The notes beneath the pieces were generated by a model that was not told where the DNA came from, searched no databases, and saw nothing but the letters and a program-made list of their open reading frames with translations. From Salvelinus alpinus (Eukaryota; Chordata; Actinopteri; Salmoniformes; Salmonidae), in the NCBI RefSeq assembly GCF_045679555.1, contig NC_092091.1, positions 12,363,918 through 12,427,917 on the forward strand: 64,000 bases of DNA, in the 5' to 3' direction. This document shows, piece after piece, positions 11,180-23,900 of this stretch. The position numbers and the translations under genes were made by a program. Positions within the stretch are counted from its first letter, which is position 1, and each line of letters starts with the position of its first letter.

Positions 11180-11815
11180 ATTGGTATTTATTAGGATCAC
11201 CATTAGACGCTGCAACAGCAGCAGCTACTCTTCCTGGGATCCACATGAAACATGACATAATACAGAACATTATTAGTCAAGGACCAAACTATACTGAACA
11301 AAAATATATATGCAACATGTAAAGTGTTGGTCCCATGTTTCATGAGCTGAAATAAATTATCCCATGAATTGTCCATATGCACAAAAAGCTTATTTCACTC
11401 AAATTTTGTGCACAAATCTGTTTACATCCCTGTTAGTGAGCATTTCTGGCTCCCAAGTGGGTGGGCCTATGTCCTCCCAGGCCCACCCATGGCTGCGCCC
11501 CTGCCCAGTCATATTAAATCCATAGATTAGGGCCAAATGTATTTATTTCAATTGACTGATTTCCTTCTATAAACTGTAACTCAGTAAAGTTGTTGTATGT
11601 TGCATTTTATACTTTTGTTTAGTATACATAATGTACATTTAAAACGTCACACACAGCCTACACATCAGTACACACAATATCTAGGTCTAATACATAATAC
11701 AGAGCAAATTACAATACAATATATATAAAATGGCTGTGTCTCTTCACAGTCCCCTTTGTGCAGTAAGGTGTTCTTTTATCTGGTTTTTTTTATCCGTTTT
11801 TATTACTAGTTTATG
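11180..11815. repeat. 'ttaggatcaccattag' repeat interrupted by a MITE
   Basis: The left piece (aggatcaccattagacgctg ... cagcagcagctactcttcct) ends at 11289. The right piece (acgtcacacacagcctacac ... gtgttcttttatctgg) resumes at 11627. The two halves resemble one known fish repeat, split by the element at 11292-11624. Confidence 0.5.
11292..11624. mobile_element. Non-autonomous DNA transposon, TA-flanked (~333 bp)
   Basis: The left end tactgaacaaaaatatat and the right end (reverse complement) tactaaacaaaagtataa are terminal inverted repeats bordered by TA. The internal sequence (gtgttggtcccatgtttcat, gcacaaaaagcttatttcac) is the widespread salmonid element of this type. No coding region. Confidence 0.8.
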
Positions 11816-13080
11816 GGTCTGGCCATAAGACTTCATCCACATCATATGCGATGTTGTCTTGACGAAGGCAGAGTGGAAAGTATCGCCTGGAGTGCCGTAT
11901 CCAGGCCTGGCATGACCCCTGATCCATGTCTCCACAAGCCTCCTCCATTGCCTGTAGAAGGGGATTGGTGGGGCTGGCGATCATACACCTTCTAACACCA
12001 TGCAGAGAATAATTCTTCAATAGGATTCAAGAACGGAGAGTGTGGGGGGAGATTTGAGTGCGATGAAAAGTGGGTGACCTGTGAACCAATTGCGGACCAC
12101 AGCAGCCCGGTGGAAACTAACATTGTCCCAGATGATAACGTACCTGGGCTGCTCTGGCCCCTGGTCATTTGGGATTAGTCTGTTGTGGAGGGTGTCCAGA
12201 AATAAGATAATGTGTGCAGTGTTGTATGGGCCTAGGATTGCATGACGGTGAAGGATGCTGTTTTGACTAATAGCCGGACACGTTGTTATGTTGCCACCAG
12301 GTTGTCCCGGGACGTTGATGATGGCACGGTGTCCGATGATATTTCTGCCGCGGCCCCTTGTTTTTGCAAGGTTGAAACCTGCCTCGTCCACATATATTAG
12401 CTCATGATGCACTGCATCTGCTTCTAGCTCCATGACTCTCTGAAAGAGACGAGACAAAACAATGTAGCACAGTAGGAAAAGACAGGGATCAGTCAATATG
12501 ATGTAGCACCATACACTTCCAGATCCAGTACCAATGATAGGATAGTATAGCTTACCTGCACATATTCATATCTTAGTTGTTTTACACGGTCTGAGTTTAT
12601 TTCGAAAGGGACTCTGTACATCTGCTTCATCCTAATTCTACCGCGTTTCAGTAGACGAGACAATGCAGAGAGACTCACTCTGTTGATGTTTTGGAATATG
12701 GTGTTATCTACCATTATGTGGTCCTGCAGTTCTCTGAGTCTGATGCAGTTATTTGCAATGACCATATTTACAATGTGGGTCTCCTGCTCTGGAGTGAACA
12801 GTCAACCTCTTCCACCAGATACTGGTTTTCTTGCAGTTGTGTAAAAACATTTGAATGGTTTTAGTGATAGATCCTTCTCATTATGAAAGTACAGTACATA
12901 CTAATGTACCAGTAAGACTACAGCACTTACAGTTACTTACTGGTTCTCATTTCGATATATCCGGATGATACCTGCAACAGTATAGCGGCTCAGATTTGGT
13001 TGAACCCGTTGCCCAGCCTCCCTCATGCTCATCCTATGGTTGACAACATGGTCAACCACAGTCGCTCTGATTTCATCAGT
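11744..13080 (-). pseudogene. Intron-containing IS630/Tc1-type DDE transposase relic
   Basis: The minus-strand product carries an N-terminal helix-turn-helix segment (MSMREAGQRVQPNLSRYTV, near 13045-12985). A central DNA-binding-like part (12765-12557) and a catalytic core follow. The core has YVDEAGFN (first D, near 12395), IIWDNVSFHRA (second D, near 12125) and SPFLNPIEELFSAW (final E, near 12035-12010), with D to E about 35 residues apart. A splice pair fits between 12556 (CAG|gtaagc) and 12436 (tctttcag|AGAG), joining YEYVQ to RVMELEAD in frame. Another intron is likely between about 12945 and 12840. One extra base near 12066 shifts the frame just before NPIEE, so this copy is inactive. 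It is not the common salmonid Tc1 type at 40677-42275. Confidence 0.75.
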
Positions 13081-13824
13081 TATTGTCGGTTATAGTGATG
13101 CAATCAATCTCTCCTCAACTTTGAGCCAGGAAGAAGTGTGGCTTTGTTCTGGACCAACTGCAATTTACCTATTTTACCTGTCCCTACTATACCTGTCCCT
13201 ATTTGCTGCACATGACCACACACCTGGGTAATATTCCTTGTGAAACATTATCTAGGACCTGTCTGGTTGACTGAGATGTCAAGAAGGCAGAGGTCTGTCC
13301 TGTCATGGACAGACCTCTTCCCATTTTAGCAACCATTGAGTCTATGTTTTGACCACGATAGCGGCATACTATGTTTACACCAATTAGTTTAGTGTCCTCA
13401 ACTTGCTCAATCGCGACATTATTCAATAATATATCTGAGGTTAGGTTAGACCAATGAGGTTAGGCCTACTGGTGTTTTGGTATGTCAAAATTGCTTGAAA
13501 TTTACTTATGAAGCTTGCATTTGGAATTTAATGTTAATATTAATTATTACTTGCGCAAGTCGAGCTCTCCAAACTCCCGCCAGTGGAGAGCGCTTGTTCC
13601 GATGTTGAAAAGTTTGCTGCTGCTTTCACACGTTTAAATGCATATGTGGTAAATCTATATTCCATCTAATCCTACAATAATTGCCTGTACCGTTTATTGC
13701 AACCCTTAGACATTTCTGTTTCTGTTTCATGTTTGATATAAGATTTTCATTTAGCCCCATTTAATGCCTTTTCAGTGGGCGCTATGTTTCTTGTGCACAT
13801 GGACGTTTGCAAGACTCGTGAGAA
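13081..13824. other. Intergenic stretch beside the transposase relic
   Basis: This probably includes the 5' flank of the transposon. No terminal repeat was confirmed and no gene was recognised. Confidence 0.35.
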
Positions 13825-14040
13825 GTTCTGCGTAATAGGAGCGTTCTGCGTAATAGGAGCGTTCTGCGTAATAGGAGCGTTCTGCGTAATAGGAGCGTTC
13901 TGCGTAATAGGAGCGTTCTGCGTAATAGGAGCGTTCTGCGTAATAGGAGCGTTCTGCGTAATAGGAGCGTTCTGCGTAATAGGAGCGTTCTGCGTAATAG
14001 GAGCGTTCTGCGTAATAGGAGCGTTCTGCGTAATAGGAGC
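13825..14040. repeat. 18-bp minisatellite, exactly 12 perfect copies
   Basis: The unit gttctgcgtaataggagc occupies 216 bases with no variant copy. Because 18 is divisible by three and the unit has a stop in only one of six frames, long frames reading FCVIGA, SYYAER and LLLRRT cross it. These are artefacts. Perfect identity points to recent expansion. Confidence 0.97.
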
Positions 14041-15039
14041 GTGCGCCTTTCAACGCGCATAGAAATAGGCTACGTGGCCTGGGCGCCACACTTTGGAGTC
14101 AGGATTTTGAATAAGATAAAATGATTTCTCCATTTATAAATGGTGATGAAATATCATTAATACTCATTCAAAATGACTAAGAAGGATGTACCAATGTTAA
14201 AATGTATGTAGAAATTGCCTTTTATATTGTAGAAGCAGTTTATTAGTTGTAATTGCCAATTAGGTAATTGTATGGACCAAGGGAGGGGCCAAGTGCTTAT
14301 ACTAGACAGATTCGATGTGGTTTCTCAAGGGGAGGATGTGCAGTTTTGCCCTCTACCTGTGTCCATTCAGATAGGACAGGTTAAAGGGATTCTTCTGTAC
14401 TTTTGTATACTTTTTAGCTAGTAGTTCTGAAAGTAGCACCCACCAGCCAAATGTGGTCCCAGAAAATGATGTATTACATCAAATGCCAAGGAGCTGAAGC
14501 ACATTGGCTAAAACTCGAAATTGCTAGAGGGTTGGCCCACATGGGGGGAAATGTAGGGAAAATGGTAATACACAGCTTTCAGAAAACAGTTGCTTTCAAA
14601 CTAGGGATTTTGTGGATAATTGAGGTAAAACAGTAATTTGTTCATAGATTATGCATGTATGAACTACACATTGACATATCCAGCGCAAAGCGGGAGGTTT
14701 AAAAAATACTTACTAGTTGCCAAAGTACCGGAGCATGTCTTTAAGCCTGATACAGAAGCTATTTCTTTTGGGCTATTGCCTTTGTATATTTGGTAAATGC
14801 ACTGGTATATTTTGGATGATATGGTGCTTTCACCATTGGATCACCAAGACCTGTAAATAAATCTACACTCGGAACACGTCAACCTGCTGATGTCATGTCC
14901 TTACGACTGCTACATGGTCCCTATTTCACAATTACATCATCAAAATGTGTTGTAGACAAAATCATGAAAATGGCTGTCTGGTAGTCTCAATGAACAGACA
15001 CAGATTTGTAGTTTAACAAGTTGTTGCATGGATAGATTT
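14041..15039. other. Intergenic stretch, no gene recognised
   Basis: AT-rich sequence. A 61-codon frame at 14451-14636 has no recognisable family. No RNA gene seen. Confidence 0.4.
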
Positions 15040-15177
15040 TTTTTTACTTGACTTGAAAAAACTTGTGACTGGACTTGCTCAGAATACAGGACTTGGACTT
15101 GTGACATAAGACTCATTCAACTTGGAACTCAACTTGAAACTTGCTTGTGACTCAAATAATAGTAACTTGGTCCCACC
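15040..15177. repeat. Right part of the interrupted 'acttgactcgagtca' repeat
   Basis: Variants of gacttggactt end in the family terminus cttggtcccacctctg. This is read as the continuation of 10700-10870. The short flanks ataacca (left) and gtaacca (right) could be a target duplication. Confidence 0.5.
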
Positions 15178-15359
15178 TCTGTAACCAATACAGCTGGCCT
15201 GGTCTTTGCGCAAATTGACTTGTCTCAGTGGTGTGAATAGGGTGGCTTAGTTTCCCTGACAATTCACAGACAGTGGTTTATTCGTATTGTAAGAAATTGT
15301 ATAAGATACTGGTAACTTGTTTTAACCACTTCTCAACATAAGCTATTCTTGGCACAACA

Positions 15360-15775
15360 TGCACCCATCCCCACTACTTTGTCAGACCCACACACACATC
15401 CCCTCCCCCATGAATAGGGCCTGTGAAAACAAACGCACATGCAGGATGCCTTTGGATGTGACTAGGACAAAGAACTGTGTGAAAAGCCAATGGAATGTCG
15501 ACATCAGGCCGAACAGGACTACCCACGACCCAGATCGACCAATCGGAAGGCCAGACGACAAGATCAACCTACTTTGCTTGTTGCCTATATAATCTGTATG
15601 TACTGCTTAGAGGGCCTCTCTTCCGACGATTTCATACAAGTCAGACAGAAGGAGCCGTACTGTACGATTTACTAAGATATTTTTACATATTAATAAAAGG
15701 CCTTATTATATAATAATCCACCTCGTCCTATGTCTCCACTTGATCTCCTGTCTCCAATAAACGTTTTACTAACAG
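15360..15775 (+). other. Possible solo LTR-like regulatory block
   Basis: A TATA-like tatataa (15587-15593) is followed 110 bases later by aataaaag (near 15693) and then by caataaacg (near 15756). A promoter followed by polyadenylation signals within 200 bases, with no coding sequence, is what an LTR looks like. I could not define TG...CA ends, a target duplication or internal retroelement genes, so this is a weak call. Confidence 0.25.
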
Positions 15776-16470
15776 TATCTACATGGTAAATGTATATAAT
15801 TGATATCATAATGAATGTTATGGGGCAATGAATGCTGGGCTAATCTACAGACTAAGTAGTGACGGAGTGGCTGGTCGGATGGTGCACATTCTTGACACCA
15901 AGGGAGATTCTCGTTTGTAAAAAATTCTCCTGCCCTCTCTCCTCCGTGACCTGGAACCAATAAGTGATCGAGAAGTGGGTCAATTCTTTAGTAGGCAAAC
16001 GGAAGAGTGCCCTCCCCTCCTCGATAGCCACCTTTCCTCGAGGATACTCGTGTGTATCCTATTGCAGAATAGTTTTAAATCTGCCACCCCCTTTGAATCA
16101 GCTTTTGTTTTGTCAGAGAAAAACATGCACACGTTTAAAAACAATATGCTACGTATTGTTTTATCTATAGAATGTCTTGCACAACTACCTTAACTTGTTT
16201 ACACATTTATTTTGGGATCCCTTGCTGTAAACATAATTTGACTGATGACGTGCGAGTGGGGAAGGACCGTCTCATTTCAAGCAAGCACAATTCCATCCAT
16301 GTTCACTCTCTTCGCGGACTGTCCTCGATTAACTTTGACCTTTTTCAAAAGGAGGCGAGAGGGCGCAGGGGGTGAGCAAATCAAATTGATAAAAGTCCCA
16401 ACCAAGTCTTCAACGCACTGAGTTGACAGTTCCAATTAGGTCTTTCCCTAGGTATTACCATTATCTAATC

Positions 16471-17644
16471 CAGTGGCGACCCGTCTTTCAGGGCAGGTGG
16501 GGGCTTGCCTGTTTTGCATGTTATTTTGGCATTAATATGTGTCAAATATCAGTTTGCAAACAATGCAACAAAAATATATATCATTGAGTTAATAAATCCG
16601 CATACAAACAGGCAGCTCCAAAATACAGGTGTTTCAGCCTAGCTCAGGGCTTTCTGTGGTAATGGGGCAGGCCAGCAGAAAATAGGAGCATTGCACCGTG
16701 ATTGGCTCAGCATTGCACCGTGATTGGCTCAGTGTTCTGTCACTTATGGGGACACTGCGTCACTCTCCTTTAGTAAGGGTAGACATCAAGAATGTGATCC
16801 CTTTGGGTCCCTGCCATAGACTTAGATTGAAAGTGCCCTCCAAGAAGGCTCAAGGTCATTGGCCACAGATAAAATGATGTCAAATCATGTTATATCTACA
16901 GTAGCTTTGATTGGACTGAACATCTTACTTTCAAAATCTTAGCTAGCAGTCATCATCATAAATCAAGTAGACAATCTACTGGCAAATCCTTTTTAATCAT
17001 TGCCATATGAAGAGAAAAAATGAAGAGAAATTATAGATCAAATGTATCGGTGCTCATCGGCCATTGGACATAAACATTACACAACCATTTGGAAATCGTA
17101 AATTCAACAATGAGTTGTTTGGAAGGAATTGGTGACAGTGGCTAACCGCTAGCATTGCAACTGAGTACTCGGGAATAAACGGGCTCAGACTGGGAAAATA
17201 CATTTTGAACGGTCATCCAACTCGGAATTGTAAATCTTCTCTTTCTTTGATGACAAAATTTGCCAACGAAGGACCACCGCGCACTAAAAGGTGAGTCCAG
17301 AAATGTCTGCATAAATTATGTAATATGTCAGGGAGAGCTGGTCAAACATATCAGCTATGTTTTGTAAAAAGGCATTAAACGAGGCTGTATGAACTGTTTT
17401 GCTGCCAGTCAAGGCTCTGCTGATAGCCAGGTGTAGCAGTGGTAAGGATTCACTCCATGGAGCTGAAAAGAAAGCTCTGCTGTTGGGACAGATTTATGTA
17501 GGCCCTAATAGTTTGTGGGCACCGCTTGACGGCGTTATTGTGCAATTAATATATTGTTTAGTCTTGTGTTGTGTAGTGGCTTTGCTGGCATGCATCTAAA
17601 AACTTTTTTGCCCCACCAAGATTTGCATGCTAAAATCGCCACTG
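16471..17644. mobile_element. hAT-like non-autonomous transposon, 1174 bp, 8-bp TSD
   Basis: The element begins cagtggcgacc and ends tcgccactg, a 9-base perfect terminal inverted repeat. It is flanked by the identical 8-bp direct repeat atctaatc (16463-16470 and 17645-17652). An 8-bp duplication is diagnostic for hAT-superfamily insertion. No transposase-like frame is present. Inside is a 22-bp tandem pair, gcattgcaccgtgattggct, near 16687-16730. Confidence 0.88.
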
Positions 17645-17982
17645 ATCTAATCTATCACACTAATAATTATAGCAGGTATAAAGAGTTTTAAAAACGACTT
17701 TACCATATTTGGCTATTTCTTACAAGGGGGATGTAGTGCCATCACAGCCTTTCTATTTGGTCGAAATAAATGAAGGTTCTCTGGCGCCATCTTCTGGAGA
17801 GGTACATCCACTACAACAAATGTTACACTTCAGTTTTTTAGCGAACAAGAAAGTGTACACAAATTAATGATGCTGAGGAGACACGCATCATCTACATGAC
17901 CCTCTTGTGTTTTCAGTTGTTTGTGTAATCTTGTCGTTTTTTTGGGACATTTCTCTGCAAAAGCAACATTGCGGATGTAACA

Positions 17983-20900
17983 ATGTCGATGTCAACATTT
18001 CAAAACGTTACGCTCGTATCTTGCCTGGTGCTCTGCGTTGCTCTTCTGGTTCCGAAAATGCTTCTAGGCGGAGAGAAGAATGGTGCACAGACCGAGGGTA
18101 AGTTCTACGCTCTAAAAATGATACATATCTTTATTATTCCAGCTATCATAGGTTCCAGCATTTACTTTTTTTTTTATGCATGCATCGTCGTTTATCTTTG
18201 AAATGACCAGCTACATCCGTATAGGGTGGTATCACAACCGACTTATCTTTTTTAGTTCAAATAACATTGACTACGCTTCAACCGTGAATGTAGGTCTATG
18301 GGCCCGAGTCAAAGGTATTGCACTAAATAGGGAATAGGGCAGTAGCGGTGCGTGGGTAAAATCACTTGGGACGCCAAGCCAGGGGGAAAAAATCCTGTTA
18401 TAGTTCATATGTCTTGCCACCCTAATATATAGCCCTATGGCCGAGACAATAAGAAGAAACAGTGGCAGAATACATACAAAACTGGAGAGCAACATCTGTC
18501 TGCTTGAGTCCACAAAGCATATTGCATATAACAAACAGTTACATGACCTGCAGCATGGTCAATCAAGTTAATGTTTCGGAGATTTTCAGACCACTAAACA
18601 ACTATTGATTTAGAACACTGCAGAGTTAGCAGTCCGGTGTCTCTACTCCTACTACCATTTAATCACACTTCACTCCTGTCTCTTCTCACCACCTCCGGAT
18701 AGGAGACATGCTGGACAGTCCTTATGCTTGCCACCTCTGTCTCCTTCCCCTTAACAGGGTACTTCAGAAATGTGGGCGCATAAAGTTGTTGCTCCAGTGG
18801 AACCCGCGTATTAGATCACAGTGTCGGGTTTGTCTACCTCCTTTGCGTTGCTGGTTCAGGATGCTTTCCTCCCATGGTGCACAGGCAGATGGTTCCGGAC
18901 AGTCAGGGCCAGAGGGCTGCTGGGTACACCAGGACACACAACATCGAGGCAAGGGCTAAGGGTGGTGGTAGCACAGGGGTAGGGACTGGGGGCAAGTCCA
19001 ACCTGGCAGGGCAGATCATCCCCATCTATGGCTTTGGGATCCTCCTCTGCCTCCTGTTTAAGGTGCGATGTTGTGGGGTTGGTATAGTGAGGTTGGTATA
19101 GTGAGGTTGGTATAGTGAGGTTGGTATAGTGAGGTTGGTATAGTGAGGTTGGTATAGTGAGGTTGGTATAGTGAGGTTGGTATAGTGAGGTTGGTATAGT
19201 GGGGTTGGTATAGTGGGGTTGGTATAGTGAGGTTGGTATAGTGAGGTTGGTATAGGGTACACACACGACATGCAATAGTCATGGGCATTTTAAAGAAAGT
19301 CTGTGTTTGATTACTCTCGCATGTTAGCATTTTAAATGTGAAATGGGGCTGAAGGCAAAAGTTTGCATTTGAAAATTAATAGAAGACTAATCTTGAATCG
19401 AGTACCTGCAGTTTTGGACTCTCTCTCTACTGCACCTGCTGTCTCTAACTCTGAATGATCGGCTATGAAAAACCAACTGACATTTACTCCTGAGGTGCTG
19501 ACCTGTTGGACCCTCTACAACCACTGTGATTATTATTATCTGACACTGCAGGTCATCTATGAACATTTGAACATCTTGGCCATGTTCTGTTATAATCACC
19601 ACTCGGCACAGGCAGAAGAAGACTGGCCACCCCTCAGAGCCTGGTTCCTCTCTAGGTTTCTTCATAGGTTCTGGCCTTTCTAGAGAGTTTTTCCTAGCCA
19701 CCGTGCTTCTACATCTGATTGCTTGCTGTTTGGGGTTTTAGGCAGGGTTTCTGTACAGCACTTTGTGACATCGGCTGATGTAAGAAGGGCTTTATAAATC
19801 AATTTGATTGATACTTGTGCCCATCCAAACATGTGTGCATATACTAGGAGGAGGACACGCATGCACACAAACTCCATTGTTTCCTATTCTCACAGAAACT
19901 ATTTGTTTATGATCGGTGTGTTGAATGTTCAAAAGACACATTTATAGCAAGGTTTAAATCATATTCCTATTGTGTTCTCAAAAGATAACATCAAAGGTGA
20001 AGAGCGTCGTACCTGCCGAGCTCAGATTTCCCTCGGTGAGAGGAGAGAACCGGAAGGAAAAGATCAGTGAGTTACTGTGTTTGTATTCCGTAATCTAATC
20101 TCACGATTCTTAGATCTTTCCCCTTCAAGAAGATTGATAATTATATAGAAAGAAACAGCAACAGTTTATAGTACTACTTTTAAATAGTTCATTTCGAAAA
20201 CATGAAATCTAAATAGTTCTGCTTCAGTTCAGACAATGCCAGCCTGGAAAGTTCAGTATTTACCCACCCTTGCACTCTCCTTATTCTCTCTCTCCTCTTC
20301 TCTGCAGCTGATTTTCAGCTGACTCATCTGCAGGATACGCTGAGGGAGACAGAGATGGTAATGGAGAGGATTGTTTCTAAAGCCAGCTACAGCTCTAAAA
20401 GGTTTGTTGTTTACCTGCCGTTCTCCTCAACTCTCTCATTTATTCTCCCTTCAGTCTTTCTCTCATTCGTACTCTTTGCATATGAAAGAACATACAGTAT
20501 ATTCAACGTGTAACAAAGTGTAACTTTCCCACCTCACATGGTTTTTCATGGCAAAAATATTTGATTGAACATTTTTTTGGGGGGGAATTTAATTTAATTG
20601 AATACAATCTGGATTGAACAATGTATTTACTTTACTATTACTGTATTTGTACTGTCAACTGTAATTGCAACTCCCAATGATTGACTGGTGAATTCTAATG
20701 GTTAGACCCTGACCTGTGGCTGTGATGTGCTGCTCTCTCTGCAGGGTGACAGGGGTGAGTGCCGACCAAGAGGAGAGACTGCTTCTCCAGCTGAGAGAGA
20801 TCACACGGGTGATGCAGGAGGGCCGCCTGGCGGAGGGGGTCGCCCCACCAGAGATGGGGGCCCAATGCTGGGAAGGTATAATGGGATTGAACCCCTTTCT

Positions 20901-23900
20901 GGGCCTTTTTCTCCACCACACAACAGCTATTGTTATATGGGGATACTTCCTTTGTGCTTATTTAATGGTTGTCACACTACGGTGGCACTTTTATTGCTTA
21001 TATGACATCATTAAAGACTTGTCTGAATATGTCATCCACGCTCAACAATATGGAAACTCACTCTACATACTTAGATGAAGTTGCGTGGAAAAAGGAATGG
21101 GGTGGTGAAATAATTTTCTGTCGTGGACAAAGGATCTCAAAGGGTGTGACGATATTAATTAACACACTTTTTTATCTGAATGTGCAAATACTCAGGAATG
21201 ATTCGCAAAGAAGGTGGATCCTTTTGAATATGAAAGTGGACGAAAAAGAGATTTGGCTCATTAATCTATATCAGGGGTGTCAAACTCATTCCACGGAGGG
21301 CCTAGTGTCTGCAGGTTTTTGGTTTTTCCTTTCAATAAAGCCCTAGACAACCAGGTGTGCGGAGTTCCTAACTAATTAGTGATGTTAATTCATCAATCAA
21401 GTACAAGGGAGGAGCGAAAACCCGCAGACACTCGGCCCCCCGTGGAATGAGTTTGACACCTATGATCTATATGGTCCAAATCAGGATGATCCACACTTCT
21501 TCGAAAACATTTATACCAATTTATTGAACTTACAGGCAACAAATGATCTAATCATTATGGTAGGAGACTATAACACAATGTTAAGTACCTCAATGGACCG
21601 TAAAGGTAATCACTCTACAAACTATCATCACTGTGCCCTTAAGGAAATCACAAATATTATGGACACATTAGAAATAGTGGATATTTGGAGACTAAAAAAC
21701 CCCGACCTAGTGAGATATACATGAAGGAGACTTAATCAAGCTAGTCGTCTTGACTTTCTTGTCTCTTGCTCTCTTGTATCAAAGATTTTAAAAGTTTTAA
21801 TAGGAGACGGAATGCGATCGGATCATCATCTAATTGCCCTTCACATAACTCTTATTGATTTTCCACGTGGATGGGGATATTGGAAATTTAATCAAAGTTT
21901 ACTGGAGGACAACTTATTTTTAACTAAGACCAAATAATTTATAACTGAATTTTTCCAATATAATATAGGTTCAACAAATCACCTTCTCGTTTGGGATACC
22001 TTTAAATGTACCTTCCGGGGTCATTCAATATTCATCAGTAATGAAAAAGCAGTTTCTGGCTAAAGAGACAAGACTAACAAGGGAAATCCATGAACTAATA
22101 GTACAGGTAGATAGCAATAAAAACGATAGTACAGAGATACAAAATAAGTTACAGGAAAAACAAAAAGAACTTGAGGAACTTATTCAAGAACGATCTAATG
22201 TAATCTATTACAAAAATAAAGCAAACTGGATGGAATATGGAGAAAAATGCACAATATTCTTCCTGAATCTCCAATACAGGAACGCTAACAAAAATAATTT
22301 ACAGAAACTCGTTACTGAAGACGTTACTGAAGAGTCATCTATGATTCTCCGAATTATATTTTAAAAGAGGATGCTAATTATTTTAGGCAGATGTTCTCTT
22401 TTCTGTCTCATCCTCTCCCACTGAATGAAGATTATGGTAAGGAATTATTTCCAAATAATAAAAACATTTAAAATTAACAAATGTACAGAAAAATCAGTGC
22501 GAAGACCAAATTACAGAGGAAGAACTTTTTGAGGCTATTAAATCCTTTCAGTCTGTAAAAATCCCAGGGCTTGATGGCATACCGGTAGACGTATGTTTTA
22601 ACTACTCCTATAGAAATTGTAGTCTGTCACGTACTCAGCAGGAAGGTCTGATTTCTCTATTATTAAAACAAGACCCAGATGGCAAATATAAAGACCTAGT
22701 CTATCTAAAAAACTGGAGGCCCCTTACACTTCAATGTTGTGATGCAAAAATACTAGCAGAATGCATAGCACTCAGAATTAAAAGGGTTTTACCAGGTATT
22801 GTTCATCCTGATCAGACATATTTTTTACATGGACGATACATTGGAGATAATATACGACAACTACTAGAAATAATAGAACATCATGAAACATATAAGAAGC
22901 CAGGAATGGTATTTATAGCGGATTTTGAAAAGGCATTTGATAAAGTAAGACTGGATTTTATTTATAAATGCCTTTTTACTTTTTCAATTTCGGTAATTCT
23001 CTTAGAAAATGGGTAAAAATAATGTATAGCAACCCCAGGTATAAAATAGTAAATAACGGCTACTTCTCATAGAGTTTTGAATAGTCAAGAGGAGTTAAAA
23101 AAGGGTGTCCGCTGTCACCATATCTATTCGTTATGGCCATCGAAATGCTAGCTATTAAAATCAATATCAATAATAACCAATAACAACATTAGAGGATTTG
23201 AAAAGGCTTAAAAACATAGGTGTCCATGTATGCCGATGACTCAAGTTTTATATTAAGTCCGCAAGCTAGATCCCTGCAATGTCTCATTAAAGATAACTTT
23301 TCTGTACTCTCTGGACTCAAACCTAATTATGATAAGTGTACAATATTACGTATTGGATCCTTAAAAAATATAAAATTTACATTACCCTGCAGTTTACCTA
23401 TAAAATGGGCTGATGGTGAAGTAGACATACTCCGTATTCATATCACAAAATATATAAATTAACTCTACACAATGAATTTCAATAGAAAACTTGTAAAAAT
23501 AGACAAGATCCTGCAACCATGGAGAGGTAAATACCTGTCTATTTATGGAAAATTTCCCCTGATTAACTCCTTAGTCATATCTCAGTTTACTCACTTACTT
23601 ATGGTGCTGCCTACTCCTGATGATTTGTTTTTCAAATTATATTAGCAAAAATTATTTCGCTTTATCTGGGACGCTAAACCAGACAAAATAAAACGTACCT
23701 ATCTATAAAATGAATATGAATTGGGTGGGTTGAGATTATTAAAAATAAAAGCACTAAACCTCTCTAAAAGCTTCTCTCATTCAAAAGTTTTATTTGAACC
23801 CTAAATGGTTTTCAAGTAGATTACTAAGAAAAGCTAATCCATTGTTTAAAAATTGCCTTTTTGCCTTTGTGCAGATTGCCATGTCTCCTTTTCGATTAAT

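Noticed and set aside
13825-14040. CRISPR-like array
   Set aside because: Repeats are directly adjacent with no spacers, and the host is a vertebrate.
13772-14089. FCVIGA and SYYAER repeat proteins
   Set aside because: The 18-bp unit is open in five of six frames; no splice sites, promoter or family support a gene.
19026-19330. LYQPHYTNLTIPT repeat protein on the minus strand
   Set aside because: It is antisense to ric3 exon 2 and the 14-bp minisatellite; open in several frames.
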